A DNA stretch of 64,000 nt, from NCBI GenBank assembly GCA_017506865.1, contig JAFCMP010000079.1, positions 1,302,001 through 1,366,000 on the forward strand. Direction: 5' to 3'. Below the pieces are notes generated by a model. The model was not told where the DNA came from. It saw nothing but the letters and a program-made list of their open reading frames with translations, and searched no databases. Shown in pieces: positions 1 through 10,678 of the stretch. The stretch is from Tribonema minus. Taxonomy: Eukaryota > Sar > Xanthophyceae > Tribonematales > Tribonemataceae. Numbering within the stretch: the first letter of the stretch is position 1; every line of letters begins with the position of its first letter. The position numbers and the translations under genes are program-made.

Positions 1-2308
1 CTGCGAATATGCTTGGTGGCGGCGGTGGCGGCGGCGGCGGCGGCGGCAGCGGCGCGGCGGCAGCAGCGGCGGCGCCGGTGGAGGAGAAATCGGTGTTTGA
101 CGTGAAGCTGGTCAGCTTCGACGCAAAGGCGAAGATCAAGGTGCGCCGCAAGTATTGTTGAAGTTGCTGCTGCAGGTTGCGCTGCAGCAAGAGCTGGTGA
201 ACAGCACGACTGCGTTGACGTGCTGATGGCTTCCAGCTCGCAAGCATTGTGTTGCAGTGATGGGGCTGTCATCAATACCCAAAACTGGACCGCCAGGCCG
301 GGCCAGCAGCTGCACAACTTCAACCTGTGAAGTTCAAGTCGCGCACCTCATCTGCGAACCACCTCTCAAGCGAATTCAGATTTTTTGATTCCTTTTCCCC
401 GCCGCAGCTGCTCTCCGACTATCAATTTACACATCTTTGACTGTTGAACTTCTAGCAGTGTTCCACTGCGCATACGTCTCAAGCAGCAGGCTTGCTGCTG
501 CGCGCTGGACCATGCAACTGCGAAACCGCAGTGTCGGCCAGCACCGTGGCTGCTGGCGCGGCGCGGAACCTCTGCGCTGGCTGCCTCTGGGCGGCGGCAG
601 CGCGGGTTTCGCTCGAGCCCATGCTGCGCACGCATAGCTCCGCTGTCTCAGAGCAAAACGATACCTCTATCGCTGTGCTGACAGACGGCGTGAGTAATGA
701 CGCTTTAGCCTCCTTCAGCGCTGTCTGCAGATGAACTGACTCCCCGCCCTCCTGTGAAGGGCGTTTGTGTGCGCCGTGCGTGCCCCTTGCGGTCCTCGCG
801 TTGAGGGCGGCGTGCTCTGCCATGCGCTGCTTGCGAGCGATGCGTGCACACAGCAGATGCTGCAATCCTTGCCCTGAGGGTGGCATGCGCTGCTCGCAAG
901 CGCTGCTGTACAGCAGCTGGTGCTGCACCACTTGCAGTGTCACGGTGACCTTGGCGCACCAAGCGTGCGGGCGCCGCTCGCGCGACGCTGTTTCTGCCAT
1001 ATGCCATTAACACACTGTATCAGGCCACCACAGCCGCAAGAGCGAGCTTTCCAGCGTTGGATGACGCGGCCTGAGAGTACTTGTTGGCGCCGATGACGCA
1101 AGAGCTCAAGCCCCCCCTTCACCGTTTCTGGACGCTGTCATTGGTGTCGCCGGTCGCAGCTTTGCGTTCGCATGAGCACACGCCAGTGGGGCGTCACTGG
1201 TTGCGCCAAATCCAGGAGAGTCGCTGCGCATAGGAGGGTTCAACTTGTGCACATCCCCTTTCCTGCGCACAACTGCCACACTGTGGCGATCACATCAATA
1301 CATCCCCTGTTCTGACGCTTCGGTGGATCCCTGCGTGCGTGCACTGTCGTGCACTTCACAGGTGATCAAGGAGGTGCGGACGGTCACCGGCCTTGGACTG
1401 AAGGTGCGTAGCGCGTGGCCTGGTACATCTGAACTTCAACTTGAAGTTTGACATTGAACTGATGCCACAATTCAGGCCATACAATTGCTCGTACTGGAGA
1501 GAGAGGGGTGCTACAGGCAGCCACACAGCTGGTTGCTGCGCCGATGGCGCCTGCTTCTTCACGTTAGCGCGGGATGCCAAGAAGGTGCTCGTGGAGGCAG
1601 CGCCCAGCACCTGTGCTGCGATGATGCCACTAGAACTACGCAGAAAGGCGCCGTCGAGTGCTTATCGCGCTGCGCACCTCATGAGGCTGCCGTGTTGTAA
1701 CAGACATCCGGCATGGCACATGAACGCGCAGGATTGCGCGCGGTGCGCTCGACATGCGCCGTTGCACTGTGCCATGTGCATTTCCTGTATAGGCGCCAAT
1801 CGTGCGTGTGGCATGTGTGGCTCTCGGCACTCCGACATGCCGCCGCAATGCCGCACTCTACAGGAGGCAAAGGACCTCGTCCAGGGCGCACCGTCCCAAT
1901 TTAGATGCGCTCTGCTGTCATTGCTGCTGTCAACTCGTCCCGCACTGCGCCATGCACTTGCGTCCTACACAATCGCTGCTGGTCGATCCTCCTCGTTGCG
2001 CCGCCGTCGCCAAACAACTCAACGCACGTGTGCTGCACTGACAGCTCGACCGCACATTCCTGCACAACTCACGCTCCGGACTGTGATTGGGTGTTCTGCA
2101 CCATGGTTCTTGCCAGAATCCCACCCTTCACCCTGACCCTAAGCCTAAACGTACCCCTCTGCCACCCCCCCCCCGTGCGCACGAGCAGGAGGCGAAGGAG
2201 CTGGTGGAGGGCGCGCCCAAGATGCTCAAGAAGGAGATGGCCAAGGCGGACGCGGAGAAGCTTCTCAAGGTCTTCAAGGACCTCGGCGCGGAGTGCGTCA
2301 TGGACTAG
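1..2308 (+). CDS. MRPL12: Mitochondrial-type ribosomal protein L7/L12, C-terminal part (5' end outside or unresolved)
   Basis: Three exons join in phase 0: up to 140 (open reading from the ATG at 9), 1362-1403 and 2189-2308, ending in TAG. After a Gly/Ala-rich linker the product reads as the C-terminal L7/L12 domain. Diagnostic blocks are FDVKLVSFDAKAKIK, then VIKEVRTVTGLGLK, then EAKELVEGAPKMLK, ending GAECVMD. In the family this domain of the ribosomal stalk recruits translation factors. The KVIKEVR and GLGLKEAK motifs are its signature helix-turn-helix, and the FD-x-KL-x-FDA-x-AKIK pattern is closest to mitochondrial L12 of plants and protists. The N-terminal dimerisation domain is not in the window, so the ATG at 9 is probably internal. 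Introns are 1221 and 785 bp. The second carries a decayed copy of the head of exon 3. Location in mitochondria is inferred from family resemblance, because no transit peptide is visible. Confidence 0.88.
1862..1904 (+). repeat. Decayed copy of the L12 last-exon head with acceptor (exon echo)
   Basis: An AG acceptor at 1860-1861 is followed by codons reading EAKDLVQGAPSQF and then an in-frame TAG. This closely matches the true exon head at 2189 (EAKELVEGAP). The copy lies in the same intron, 327 bp upstream and in direct orientation. If it were spliced in, the protein would be truncated. Confidence 0.7.
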
Positions 2309-4330
2309 TGGCACGCCAACCCTAGTTGCTGACGTGTGCGGCCGGTAACCCCAGCAGCGGCGCCGCGCGTCGCGCAGACTGGTGCCCCCCCCGCCTGGCA
2401 ACAGCGGCAGCGACTCCTCACTCGTGTATGCACAGAGCGCGCGTGCGTGTGAAACTGGACGTTGCTTTTCACGTTTCCAGCAGCCTGTTTGTGACTCTCC
2501 TGAAGGGGCATGGCGCGCCGAGAAGGGGGGGGGGGGGCTTTCGAGGTTTATTGTCCATCGGCACTTGAAGTTCAGTGCCGTGCTATAGACGCGCACGGCG
2601 TGCCTCCCGCTGCCCTACTGACGTGCGGGCAGCTGCACCGCATTGCGCACTGGGCCTGTGTTGCGGGGGGCTCACGTGCGGCGCGCCTGCGTAATGCGCT
2701 ACACCATTGATCACTGATGCAAATTGCACATATGGTCATGCCCCTGTGGCGTCGCTGCGCACCGCTTTTCGCTCTGCGCGACTCTTTTGTGTGACTGTGT
2801 ATACCAATGCAAGAGATGTTGAGACTAGGCATTGTTTGCGCTTGCTGGTGCGTGCTCACAGTGCTCAAGCATGATGGCAACTGCACAGGCTGGAGGGCAC
2901 ATAGTTGAAGTTGAGGAAACGTCTGCGCATCTGTGTGTATCACCGCCTGTTGGCTTGATTTGATGAGTCGCATCAGCTGTTGCTCACAGCGTCAGGTTTT
3001 GCCTGCGTGTCAGTAGTCGCAGTGTGGCCATGGCCAACGCACGGCGCTGCACGCAGCAGTTGTGGGTGCGACGCTGCGACGACATACTCTGTCACAGTTG
3101 GTGCGGACGTCAGCTTCTATAGCAACCTGTGTGATATGTCCGTGGCACCAAGCCCTGGTTCTTGTCGCAGGACACTGTGGCATCGTGCTGATCACTACCT
3201 CAGCTGCGCATGCACGGCTTGAAGATACTGGATGGGACGTCACCGTTTGATATTGTTGTGTTAAAACAAAGTTTCAACCAGCATTTGCGCCTTGGCGCAG
3301 GTGTGCAAAATCACCGTCGGTTGCGCTTGTGCACGTGCAGCCATGCAGCAAAACAACACGCAGACAGAACAGCTCGCAAGATTCCAATGACTTCCATTAA
3401 AGATTGTCCTGCAAAAATCTTGCAGCAAACGGTCACACTCTGCTGCGCCACGTCCAATGATTGAATGTGCCCATGGTCCCTTGGGCCAAAGGGAGTATGA
3501 AATAAAGTGTAGAATCAGCGGCAGCGCGTTTCGCGGCGGCATCCTACATGGCTGGAACACAGTCAGCAAAAGCCCAGTGCAGCACGGCCAGGCAGCGACA
3601 CTGCGGTACCTCGTCTGCTGAGCTGGCAGTGTGTTCGCGCACGAAAACACCACGGGAAGGGATCGGCAGCGCTCCGAAGGAGAAGGCCGGGGGGAGGAAG
3701 GACCTTCAAGTTACTCGGGGCTTGGGAGTGGAAACCAAATGCACGAAAAGGGGGCATATGGAGGGGATGGAGGGGGGCAGGGGGCTTCTGCATGCGCGCC
3801 GGCGACCAAGCAAAACATTCAAAATTTGCTGAAATAATCACTGAAGAAGAACCCGTGGCGCACATCTGCACCAAGTCTGTCTGCGTGCGCCCTGCACGCC
3901 CTGCATTTCTATCGGCAGGGCTGTCTAGACTCGCGTCGGGGCAGCGGAGGGCGCTGCAGGGGGAGACGCCGAGGGGGCCCCCGTCGGCGCTACGGTGAGG
4001 CCGCCATGACAGTTGCCAAGGCCTGCCTGAGCGGCGTACGTATCGAATCTGCAGAGCCGCAGATGCGTGAGAGGCGCAGCAGCGCTTAGCGTTAGTCCTG
4101 GCATCAGCGCTCAACATGAGAGAGCAAGGCGAGGGGCAGATGCCAAGGCAAGGAATTGCTGGACAGAAAGGTTTCAAGACACCCACGCGTAGAGACCATC
4201 TGTACGACTGCTGCGACCGCATCGCGCGTGAGTGCAAGGCTGCCGCTTGCGGCGCCAGGTGGGCAGCGACGGTGGCAGTATTACGTGCCAGTATGCATGC
4301 ACGCCGTACATCGCACAGGCAGTACATGAT
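2309..4330. other. Convergent intergenic region between the L12 and secreted-protein genes
   Basis: Holds the 3' flanks of two tail-to-tail genes. It contains a G run near 2525-2537. Several open frames exist, including one of about 250 codons on the minus strand (3563-4327), but composition is Cys/Arg/Ser/Pro-rich and no domain or consistent splice pattern was found. No gene is supported. Confidence 0.5.
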
Positions 4331-4502
4331 AGTACACTACAGGGGAGGACCCCGAGATGCCATTTGGCGGCGGCGGCGTTTGAGTGGTTGTCGTTGCGAC
4401 ACTTTCAGACTGTCATACGACATGTAGATTCCTTACAGCTAGATGCGAATCATCTGGGCTTTTTCGCGCCCTGAGCGAGAATTAATAAAAAGTACACTAC
4501 AG
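4331..4502 (+). mobile_element. SINE-like retroposon, copy A, with 12-bp target-site duplication
   Basis: The element core is 4343-4490 (148 bp), ending in AATTAATAAAA. It is flanked on both sides by AGTACACTACAG (4331-4342 and 4491-4502). The same sequence recurs at 34143-34287 and 49735-49882 in reverse orientation. The A-rich 3' end, variable-length duplications and slightly different 5' ends are hallmarks of target-primed retroposition. A short hairpin (GGGC, loop, GCCC) precedes the tail. No clear Pol III A/B boxes were recognised. The insertion lies 12 bp past the stop codon of the secreted-protein gene, so it is in that gene's 3' untranslated region. Confidence 0.8.
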
Positions 4503-4514
4503 TACACAGTACAC

Positions 4515-5294
4515 TCACTGGCAGTACACGAGCTGCGAGATCTCCTGGCCGCCGTTGATGACGTCGCAGAGACCGTTGGGCGGGAACGTGATGCCGAGGA
4601 TCCAGCGCTGCAGCTGCGCGCACGTCTTGAGCGCCACGGGCTTCGGCGGAAACGTTCCCTCGCGCAGGCAGTCTGCGCAGCGCGGGTCCGCCTCGCAGAT
4701 GGCCGTCTGGGGCATGCAAATGGGCGCCTCGGCTGGCATGCGCCGAGCGAACTATGGGACGCACGCAGCAGCAGGCGATTGAATGAGCGGGCCTGCGCCA
4801 GCTGGCTAAAGTGACGGGAATGCCAACCGCCAATATCAGCGGACCGCGGTCTCCGGTGAGCTGACAGGCTGAGGCTCAGAACGGCTGATGCTCTAGCTGG
4901 TGCTCGATTGTTGCAAAGATCGCATTGCACCGTAATCTACTTCTAGCGGCAGATGGCATAATGGCATACGCGACGCTACTACCCTGGAGGGTAGTAGGGT
5001 GTCGAATGCACACGTTGCCTCAGACTCGAGGCCAAACATAGTAGCTACCACTAATGACTGCACTGCAATCGCACCTGCTGCAGTTCAGGACAACCACGCG
5101 CAATTGCTGCACACTCAGTACTGCATCACTGGCGCTGCTCCAGCTGCGACGCGACGCTGCTTGAAAGCGAGTGACCGGCCATACCAACGCGGCATCGCCT
5201 GCGAACAGTGCGCACCAACCTTCTGGCCTCGAAGATGCTCGCCGCAACATTGCGCAGCCACCAGCAGCAGGAGCAGAAAGTGAAGGCGAGCCAT
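4515..5294 (-). CDS. Small secreted cysteine-rich protein, 98 aa
   Basis: Two exons on the minus strand: 5216-5294 (26 codons plus 1 base) and 4515-4732, with a GTGCGC donor and an AG acceptor. The start MARLHFLLLLLVAAQCCGEH is a textbook signal peptide: Arg, a run of Leu/Val, then a small-residue cleavage region. The mature part of about 78 residues has eight Cys, with C-x6-C-x5-C-x2-C early on and singles near KTCAQ, GLCDV and the C-terminal YCQ. Two or more disulfides are therefore likely. No known family was recognised. It is transcribed divergently from the ankyrin gene about 1 kb away. The phase-1 junction joins precisely (V-AEAPIC), which is why this start and donor were chosen. A role outside the cell or in the secretory pathway is inferred from the signal peptide only. 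Confidence 0.75.
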
Positions 5295-6302
5295 GGTCTC
5301 ACGTGCGATGCTGATCAGTGTAGGAACTATAGTAGTGCATCCCGGTCAGGGTCAGCCCCAAGTTGCGGGTCAGCGAGTTCTCGGCCTCCGAGATCGTTTT
5401 CCGCGCGTTTGCGCGCGCCACCGACCGCCTGCCCGCGACACAGCTGTTGTCGGGAGGGACGGAGCGTGTGTGTGTGTGATTCAAGATGCGTCAGCTGGTG
5501 GTGAGGAGCTGCTTGTGCTGGGTCACCTTCTGCAGAGCTGTATCTGGGTTCGTGCTACCTGCATCTCGCATGATTGCACCAGTCCTTGCGGCGTCCCTGG
5601 ATCCCGAATGTGAGTGAAGAGAAGGTACATGTATATGTCCTACTTTTCAATTCGTCGCCTCGTTTGGATCCAGCGCTGGTGCTCGCTTTCGATGTCTTCT
5701 TTAAAAAAAATCAAGGATCTTCACAATCTTGTCGGCCGGCCTGGGAATGAACTGAATGTGCCTGATTGGGTCATCGGCAACCGCCGTCAAGAAACCTCAC
5801 ACACACCGCAGCGTAGGAAATCGAGAAATACCAATGCATTGAGCGTCGCGATTGTGTTCCTGCGTTTTGTGCTGATTGAGGTCTGATTTTATGGTACAAC
5901 TCAGAACACCTGCGTGCATTACACGATCCGCAGCGATGTTTTGACTAATCTGTTTTGCTTGCGTGCCTGTCAGACTTTGCTTGCGTCATGTCACGATAGA
6001 CCATCATCATGTCAAAATGCACACCGCTGACGTTGTGTGCATCCGCACCGCCAACAGCTGCTTTACAGTGCAACATCTTGCAGCCCCTCCAGCAGCAATC
6101 GCCTGCACAGCGCTGCCTGCCCTGCGGGACACCCTGCGCCGACGGCTCTGGCTCGCTCACCTGCGGTCACTGCTGGCAGCACCAGCACTTATTCAAACAA
6201 ATCCGATGCTGTGATGCGGGCGTTTTGCTGTGCCATGGTGCTGCTGGCGCGTGGGCTGCAACTTGTTGAAGTTGCTCAGCACACCATGGCCGCACTGCCC
6301 TC
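5295..6302. promoter_or_regulatory. Shared divergent upstream region (secreted protein / ankyrin protein)
   Basis: About 1 kb separates the two divergent start codons, so both promoters should lie here. No convincing TATA box or other core element was identified, and no further exon with a consistent phase was found. The role is inferred from gene layout. Confidence 0.4.
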
Positions 6303-9300
6303 ATGGCGGCCGTCCGCCGTGAGCAGGCGCGCAGCACTCCTCATGCAGCGCTGAAGCATCTCTGCCGAAGTTGCGCCACAATCGCTGATTATGAACGTGC
6401 ACGCGCTCACACAGGCCGCACAAGCGCGCGCACGCACGCACACGCTGCGCAGCGCTGCCTGTGACCGCGGGCCGCCGCTCATGTCCGCCGTGCCCATGCC
6501 TGTGCTCTGAGTGTTGCAGCTGCGCCAGCGCTCGACGGCCCGCTCCCGCCGAGCCTGTTTGAGTCCATCTCGCGGCGCGACGAGAGCGGCTTGAGAAAGT
6601 ACATCGCCGCCGGCTTCGACTGCAACGTGGCGGACGCATTAGGTACTTCACCGGGAGCACGCTGCGCAGCGCGCTTGCTGAGCATTGCATCGTGCGCGAG
6701 GCTAGCATTGTCGTCTATTCTGAGTGCCAGTTGCTGCATGCTTGAAGCACATACCGGGTGCGTGCATCATGGTTGCCAGAAGTCAGAGTATTGTTTTGTG
6801 CGATTGCGCTGCGCACTTTACACCCGTCCTTCTAGCTCACGTCTTCTGGCTCACGCGTTGCATGCCAGCGGCGGGCCCTCCTGACACGCGTGCGCGCCAC
6901 AACTGCACCCATCAACAGTGGACACTAATTACACGCACGCATGCGCGCGCCGCAATTGCGCCTTCTTTCAGGTGAGCCAGCAGTGTGCCATGCGGCGCTG
7001 CAGGGGAGCGCTGCCATGGTCAAGGCGCTGGTGGAGGCGGGCGCGAACCCTAATTACGGCGGGTTCAACGGCGGCGACACGCCGCTCATGCAGGCCGCCG
7101 CCCGCGGCTACTTAGAGTGAGTGTTGGAGTGAGTCGTAGAGTCCTTGTGATGATGCGTCATTGGCAACGTGCCGCTCATGCGCTTTGCGACCCGCGGCTA
7201 CTTAGAGTGAGTCTTGGAGTCATTACATCCTAACACATACCTGGTGGCACGCTGCTGATGCATGCCGCGGCATGCGGCCATGTACAGTGAACTCAGGGTG
7301 AGCGTTGATGTCAATGTGACGGTAGCTGATGCGTGCCGTGGCTTGCGGCTGAATGAGTCTTAGTTTTAGTCATGACATTCATACTGCCAGTGTCTGGGTT
7401 GCATGCGGGGTACCTGGGTGCTCTTTGAAGTAGTCACCTGGTTTTCGGAGCGTTCAACGGCCATGCCATGACTGTCATGCACTCAGCACCGCCTTCATGG
7501 AAGCGTGTGTCAGTCGCAGACAAATTGCATTACTCAGGGGCGCTCCCGTGTCTTCAACTTGAGGTACCAACTTGAGGTATCACTGCCAGTTCGCCTCGGT
7601 GTCATGTGCGCCAGCATTCATCAAGCTCGGGATCGCCTGCTCGGGTGCGGTCTGCTGGACCATGCGATACGCCCTCAGAACACTGCAACAGCAGCGACGC
7701 AAGTGATTCAAGACCTGACTTTAACCCTAACACCATGGCAGCGCTCAGCTCCCAGATCACAGGAAGCCCCAGCCTGCTGTCACGCTCACACATATATGCT
7801 CATGTTGCCTGCTCTGTGCCCCCTGCCGCCGTTGCGGCGCGCGCCAGCGTGGTGAGGTACCTGGTGGAGAGCGCCGGAGTCGACATCAATGCGGTCAACC
7901 ACATGGGGGACACGGCGCTGGCCGTCGCCTGCTTCTGGGGGCAGGTGAGGGGATTGCCAGAAGTTGAAGTTGGGGTGGTTGCTGATGATACCACGTGGTA
8001 CCCGGAAGTAATAGTACCTCGCAGTATGGCGTCTTGGGTGCAGGTGGGGGGGTGGGGGGGGGGGGGGGGGGGCTGCAAAGCTAGAGTTGGGGTGGTGGTT
8101 GCTGTGACAGCACATAGCACACCTCACAGCAGTGGACTTCGAAGCGTTGTGGCAGTTGCAGAGCACTGACGCAGATGCTCAGGCAGCTCAGGCAGCGCAG
8201 GCAGTTGACAGATGCTGCTTCGTTTCGTGTTCTTGGTGGTGGATGCATACTGGTGACTGTTTACTTCAACCTGATGTTGTGCAGTTGAACTGATTCATCA
8301 TATAGGACACGAGGCTGCGAGAGGCAGCCGGTCACCCACTGCCTCTTTCGTGGTCACTGCAAGTATCGTCACGCAGCTGCTGTAGCCTTTTCGAGCTAGC
8401 ATCCCGTGCACCTGCAGGCTGTGTTTACCGCGAACTTGACTTGAAGTACAACATTTGAAGTACAATGTCAGCAGGTCAGCGCTCCGTGCAGCACTCCCCC
8501 GAGCGCTTCGTACCGTGCTGCACATGCGCGCGTGCGGATCGTCACCTCACCACGGCTCGGAGATCGAGCGCGCAGCGCAGCAACTAAGTTTTCTCCTGGT
8601 CTCTTTCACATGGCGGACGTGGGAGGCGACGCGCCGCAGCGGCGTGACTCATCTTGAGCTCGAGCAGAACACCGCTGTAGCGACCGCTCGCTCTAGTGCA
8701 CGCTTCACCGACCTCTCAAAGTGAACTGGTGAAGATCAAGAGCATCAGCTCGTGATGCGGATGCTAGGGCCGGTCGGGGTCATGCTGCGGAGCGCTGCAA
8801 CGCATCCATTTCCCTGGTCCAGCAGTATCCACCCTGCGCGCACACGCATTGTTAACTGCCATCATGCTCTTTCAGCCATATTGTTATTGCAATGCGCACT
8901 GTAACCGTAGATCACAAATGTCAAACATATGCCCTCAAATATACATGTAGAGGGATTGGAGCAACGCGAACTCTCACATCAATGTACACCCCCTCGCAGC
9001 TGCTGCCATCATCTGTAGCGTTCTGAACAGATAAATGCGTGTGCTAGACAGCTACATAAAATGCAGAAGTGGAAAGCGGTAGTCTAGGAAACAGGCTGCG
9101 GCGCTGTCTCCCGCCTTCATCGCACCCTTTGTGTTCCCTCTCTGGATTGCGCCGCTGCTGCCGCAGGTCCCAACCGTCAAGTACCTGCTTGACAGCGGCG
9201 CAGACACACAGATCTACAACGATGCCGGCAAACTGGCGGGCGAGGAGTTCGATGCCCTCTTCGAGGTGTGTTAGTTCATCTTCAAGTACATCTTCAAGTC

Positions 9301-10678
9301 GTGGTATATCTTCAAGTATATCTTCATGTATATATTCGCAGATCTACGAAGGTGCTAGCAAGCTGGCGGGCGAGGAGTTCGACGCCCTCTTTGAGCGTGT
9401 TAGTTCATCTTCAAGTACATACTTCAAGTACATCTTCAAGTCGTGGTATATCTTCAAGTATATATTCATGTATATATTCGCAGATGTACAACGACGCCGG
9501 CAAGCTGGCGGGCTGAGGAGTTCGATGCCCTCTGTGAGATACATAGGCGTGTTGGTGTCACCAACTTATCCTCAAGTTCAACGTCACATGCTACTGAGGT
9601 ACGCCGCCGCATGCTGGTTCTTAGTCAGAGTCAGGGCTACCAGTTCTACTAGTAGTGGTGCCGCGTGCTGCTGAGGTGGGCGGCTGCGGTGTGACCTGAA
9701 GCTAGGGGGCGTTTACTAGTCGTAGCAGAGTCACGGCGCACGGCGCTGCAGTCTTTGATGGAGTTAGGGTTAGGGTTGGCAGCTGCTGTTCAGTGCAGTA
9801 CAGTGCTGCGTACTCCCAACGCATGAGCCGCAGTCTCCATCAGAGTTAGGGTTACGGCTAGCAGCCCTAGTAGTTGCGGAAAGCACGGCGTCTCAGTGTA
9901 TTGGAGATAGGGCCAGCAATACTAGCAGTTCTGTGCAGCGGCACTGCGGTATAGACGTCGTGGTTTTGCCCATGCAACACATTCCATACGAGGCTCTCAG
10001 CATGACACCTACTCTGCAAAGTTAGGATTTGCGGCGTGCGCAGGCCAAGGGTGCCGCGGACGTGCGCGCTCTCCTCACACGTACAATTACATTTGAAGTT
10101 ATCAGCATCTTCACTGGAAAGTCAAACTTGTTTCCATTTGAAGTTATCAGCAACTTCACTGGATAGTTGAACTTGCGACGCGCACAGGCCAAGGGCGCTG
10201 CGGACGTGCGCGCACTCCTCACACATATAATTACATTTGAAGTTATCAGCATCTGCACTGCAAACTTTAACTTGTTTACATTTGACATTGTCAGCAACTT
10301 CACTGGATAGTTCAACTTGTGACTCGCGCAGGCGTGCGCGCGCTCCTCACACATAATTAAGTTTTGAAGTATATCAGCATCTGACAACGCTTACACTGGA
10401 AAGTTGTACATGCTTGCGACGCGCGCAGGCCAAGGGCGCTGCTGACGTACGCGCTCTCCTCACCCACAATTACATCTAGTGTTGTCAGCATCTTCACTAG
10501 ATGGTTAAACTTGTGACGCACGCAGGCCAAGGGCGCCGCGGACGTGCGCGCGCTCCTCAAGGACTACCGCGTGCGGCGCGGCCTCTTTGTGGAGGAGGAG
10601 AAGAACCCCCTGCTGTGGTACCTGGAAGAAGACGAATTGGAAGGGGACGGTGCTCAAGACCCCAACGGCCACCAATGA
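6303..10678 (+). CDS. Ankyrin-repeat protein, 210 aa, six exons
   Basis: Exons are 6303-6318, 6520-6642, 6972-7116, 7848-7944, 9167-9265 and 10526-10678 (TGA). Phases agree at every junction and the total is 211 codons. The 16-bp first exon (MAAVR plus one base) was chosen because it supplies the needed phase-1 donor (C|GTGAGC). The protein is built of about four ankyrin repeats: GLRKYIAAGFDCNVADA; AVCHAALQGSAAMVKALVEA with GANPNYGG and GDTPLMQAAARGYLD; VVRYLVESAGVDINAVN with GDTALAVACFWGQ; and VPTVKYLLDSGADTQIYN. A short acidic C-terminus follows (EEEKNPLLWYLEEDELEGD). No other domain is seen, so it is probably a soluble adaptor binding an unknown partner. Three of its introns are filled with tandem copies of adjacent exon edges. 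The first exon is the least certain part. Confidence 0.85.
7117..7365 (+). repeat. Donor-side exon-echo array after ankyrin exon 3
   Basis: The real exon tail GCCGCTCATG...CTTAGA plus donor (from 7081) is echoed at about 7171, 7251 and 7322, spacing 90, 80 and 72 bp. The first copy keeps CGGCTACTTAGAGTGAGT, including the GTGAGT donor. Later copies decay progressively. Confidence 0.8.
9266..9545 (+). repeat. Tandem exon-intron duplication after ankyrin exon 5
   Basis: The exon segment from ATCTAC (9212) to the donor is repeated at 9342 and 9484, together with an intron piece rich in ATCTTCAAGTATAT. Copy 2 translates as IYEGASKLAGEEFDALFE, nearly identical to the true IYNDAGKLAGEEFDALFE, and has its own AG acceptor. 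Its 3' flank reads CGTGTT instead of GTGTGT. Copy 3 has one extra T that creates a stop (KLAG then TGA). Confidence 0.85.
10030..10525 (+). repeat. Acceptor-side exon-echo array before the last ankyrin exon
   Basis: CAGGCCAAGGG...GACGTGCGCGC...CTCCTCA, the acceptor plus head of the exon at 10526, is echoed at about 10041, 10185, 10329 (shortened) and 10426, spacing 144, 144, 97 and 97 bp. Between copies lies an intron unit with repeated TTTGAAGTTATCAGCA. Each copy retains CAG or GCAG before the exon-like block. Confidence 0.85.

Noticed and set aside
1441..2136. 231-codon plus-strand frame
   Set aside because: Lies across an L12 intron and includes the echo pseudo-exon in another frame. No conserved pattern.
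3563..4327. 254-codon minus-strand open frame in the L12/secreted-protein spacer
   Set aside because: Composition typical of random GC-rich sequence, no recognisable motif, and it overlaps the SINE-like insertion's flank. Not supported as a gene.
5614..6214. Open frames in the divergent promoter region, one with CLPCGTPCADGSGSLTCGHC
   Set aside because: Cys-rich but without splice-compatible continuation to the ankyrin exons. Kept as non-coding.
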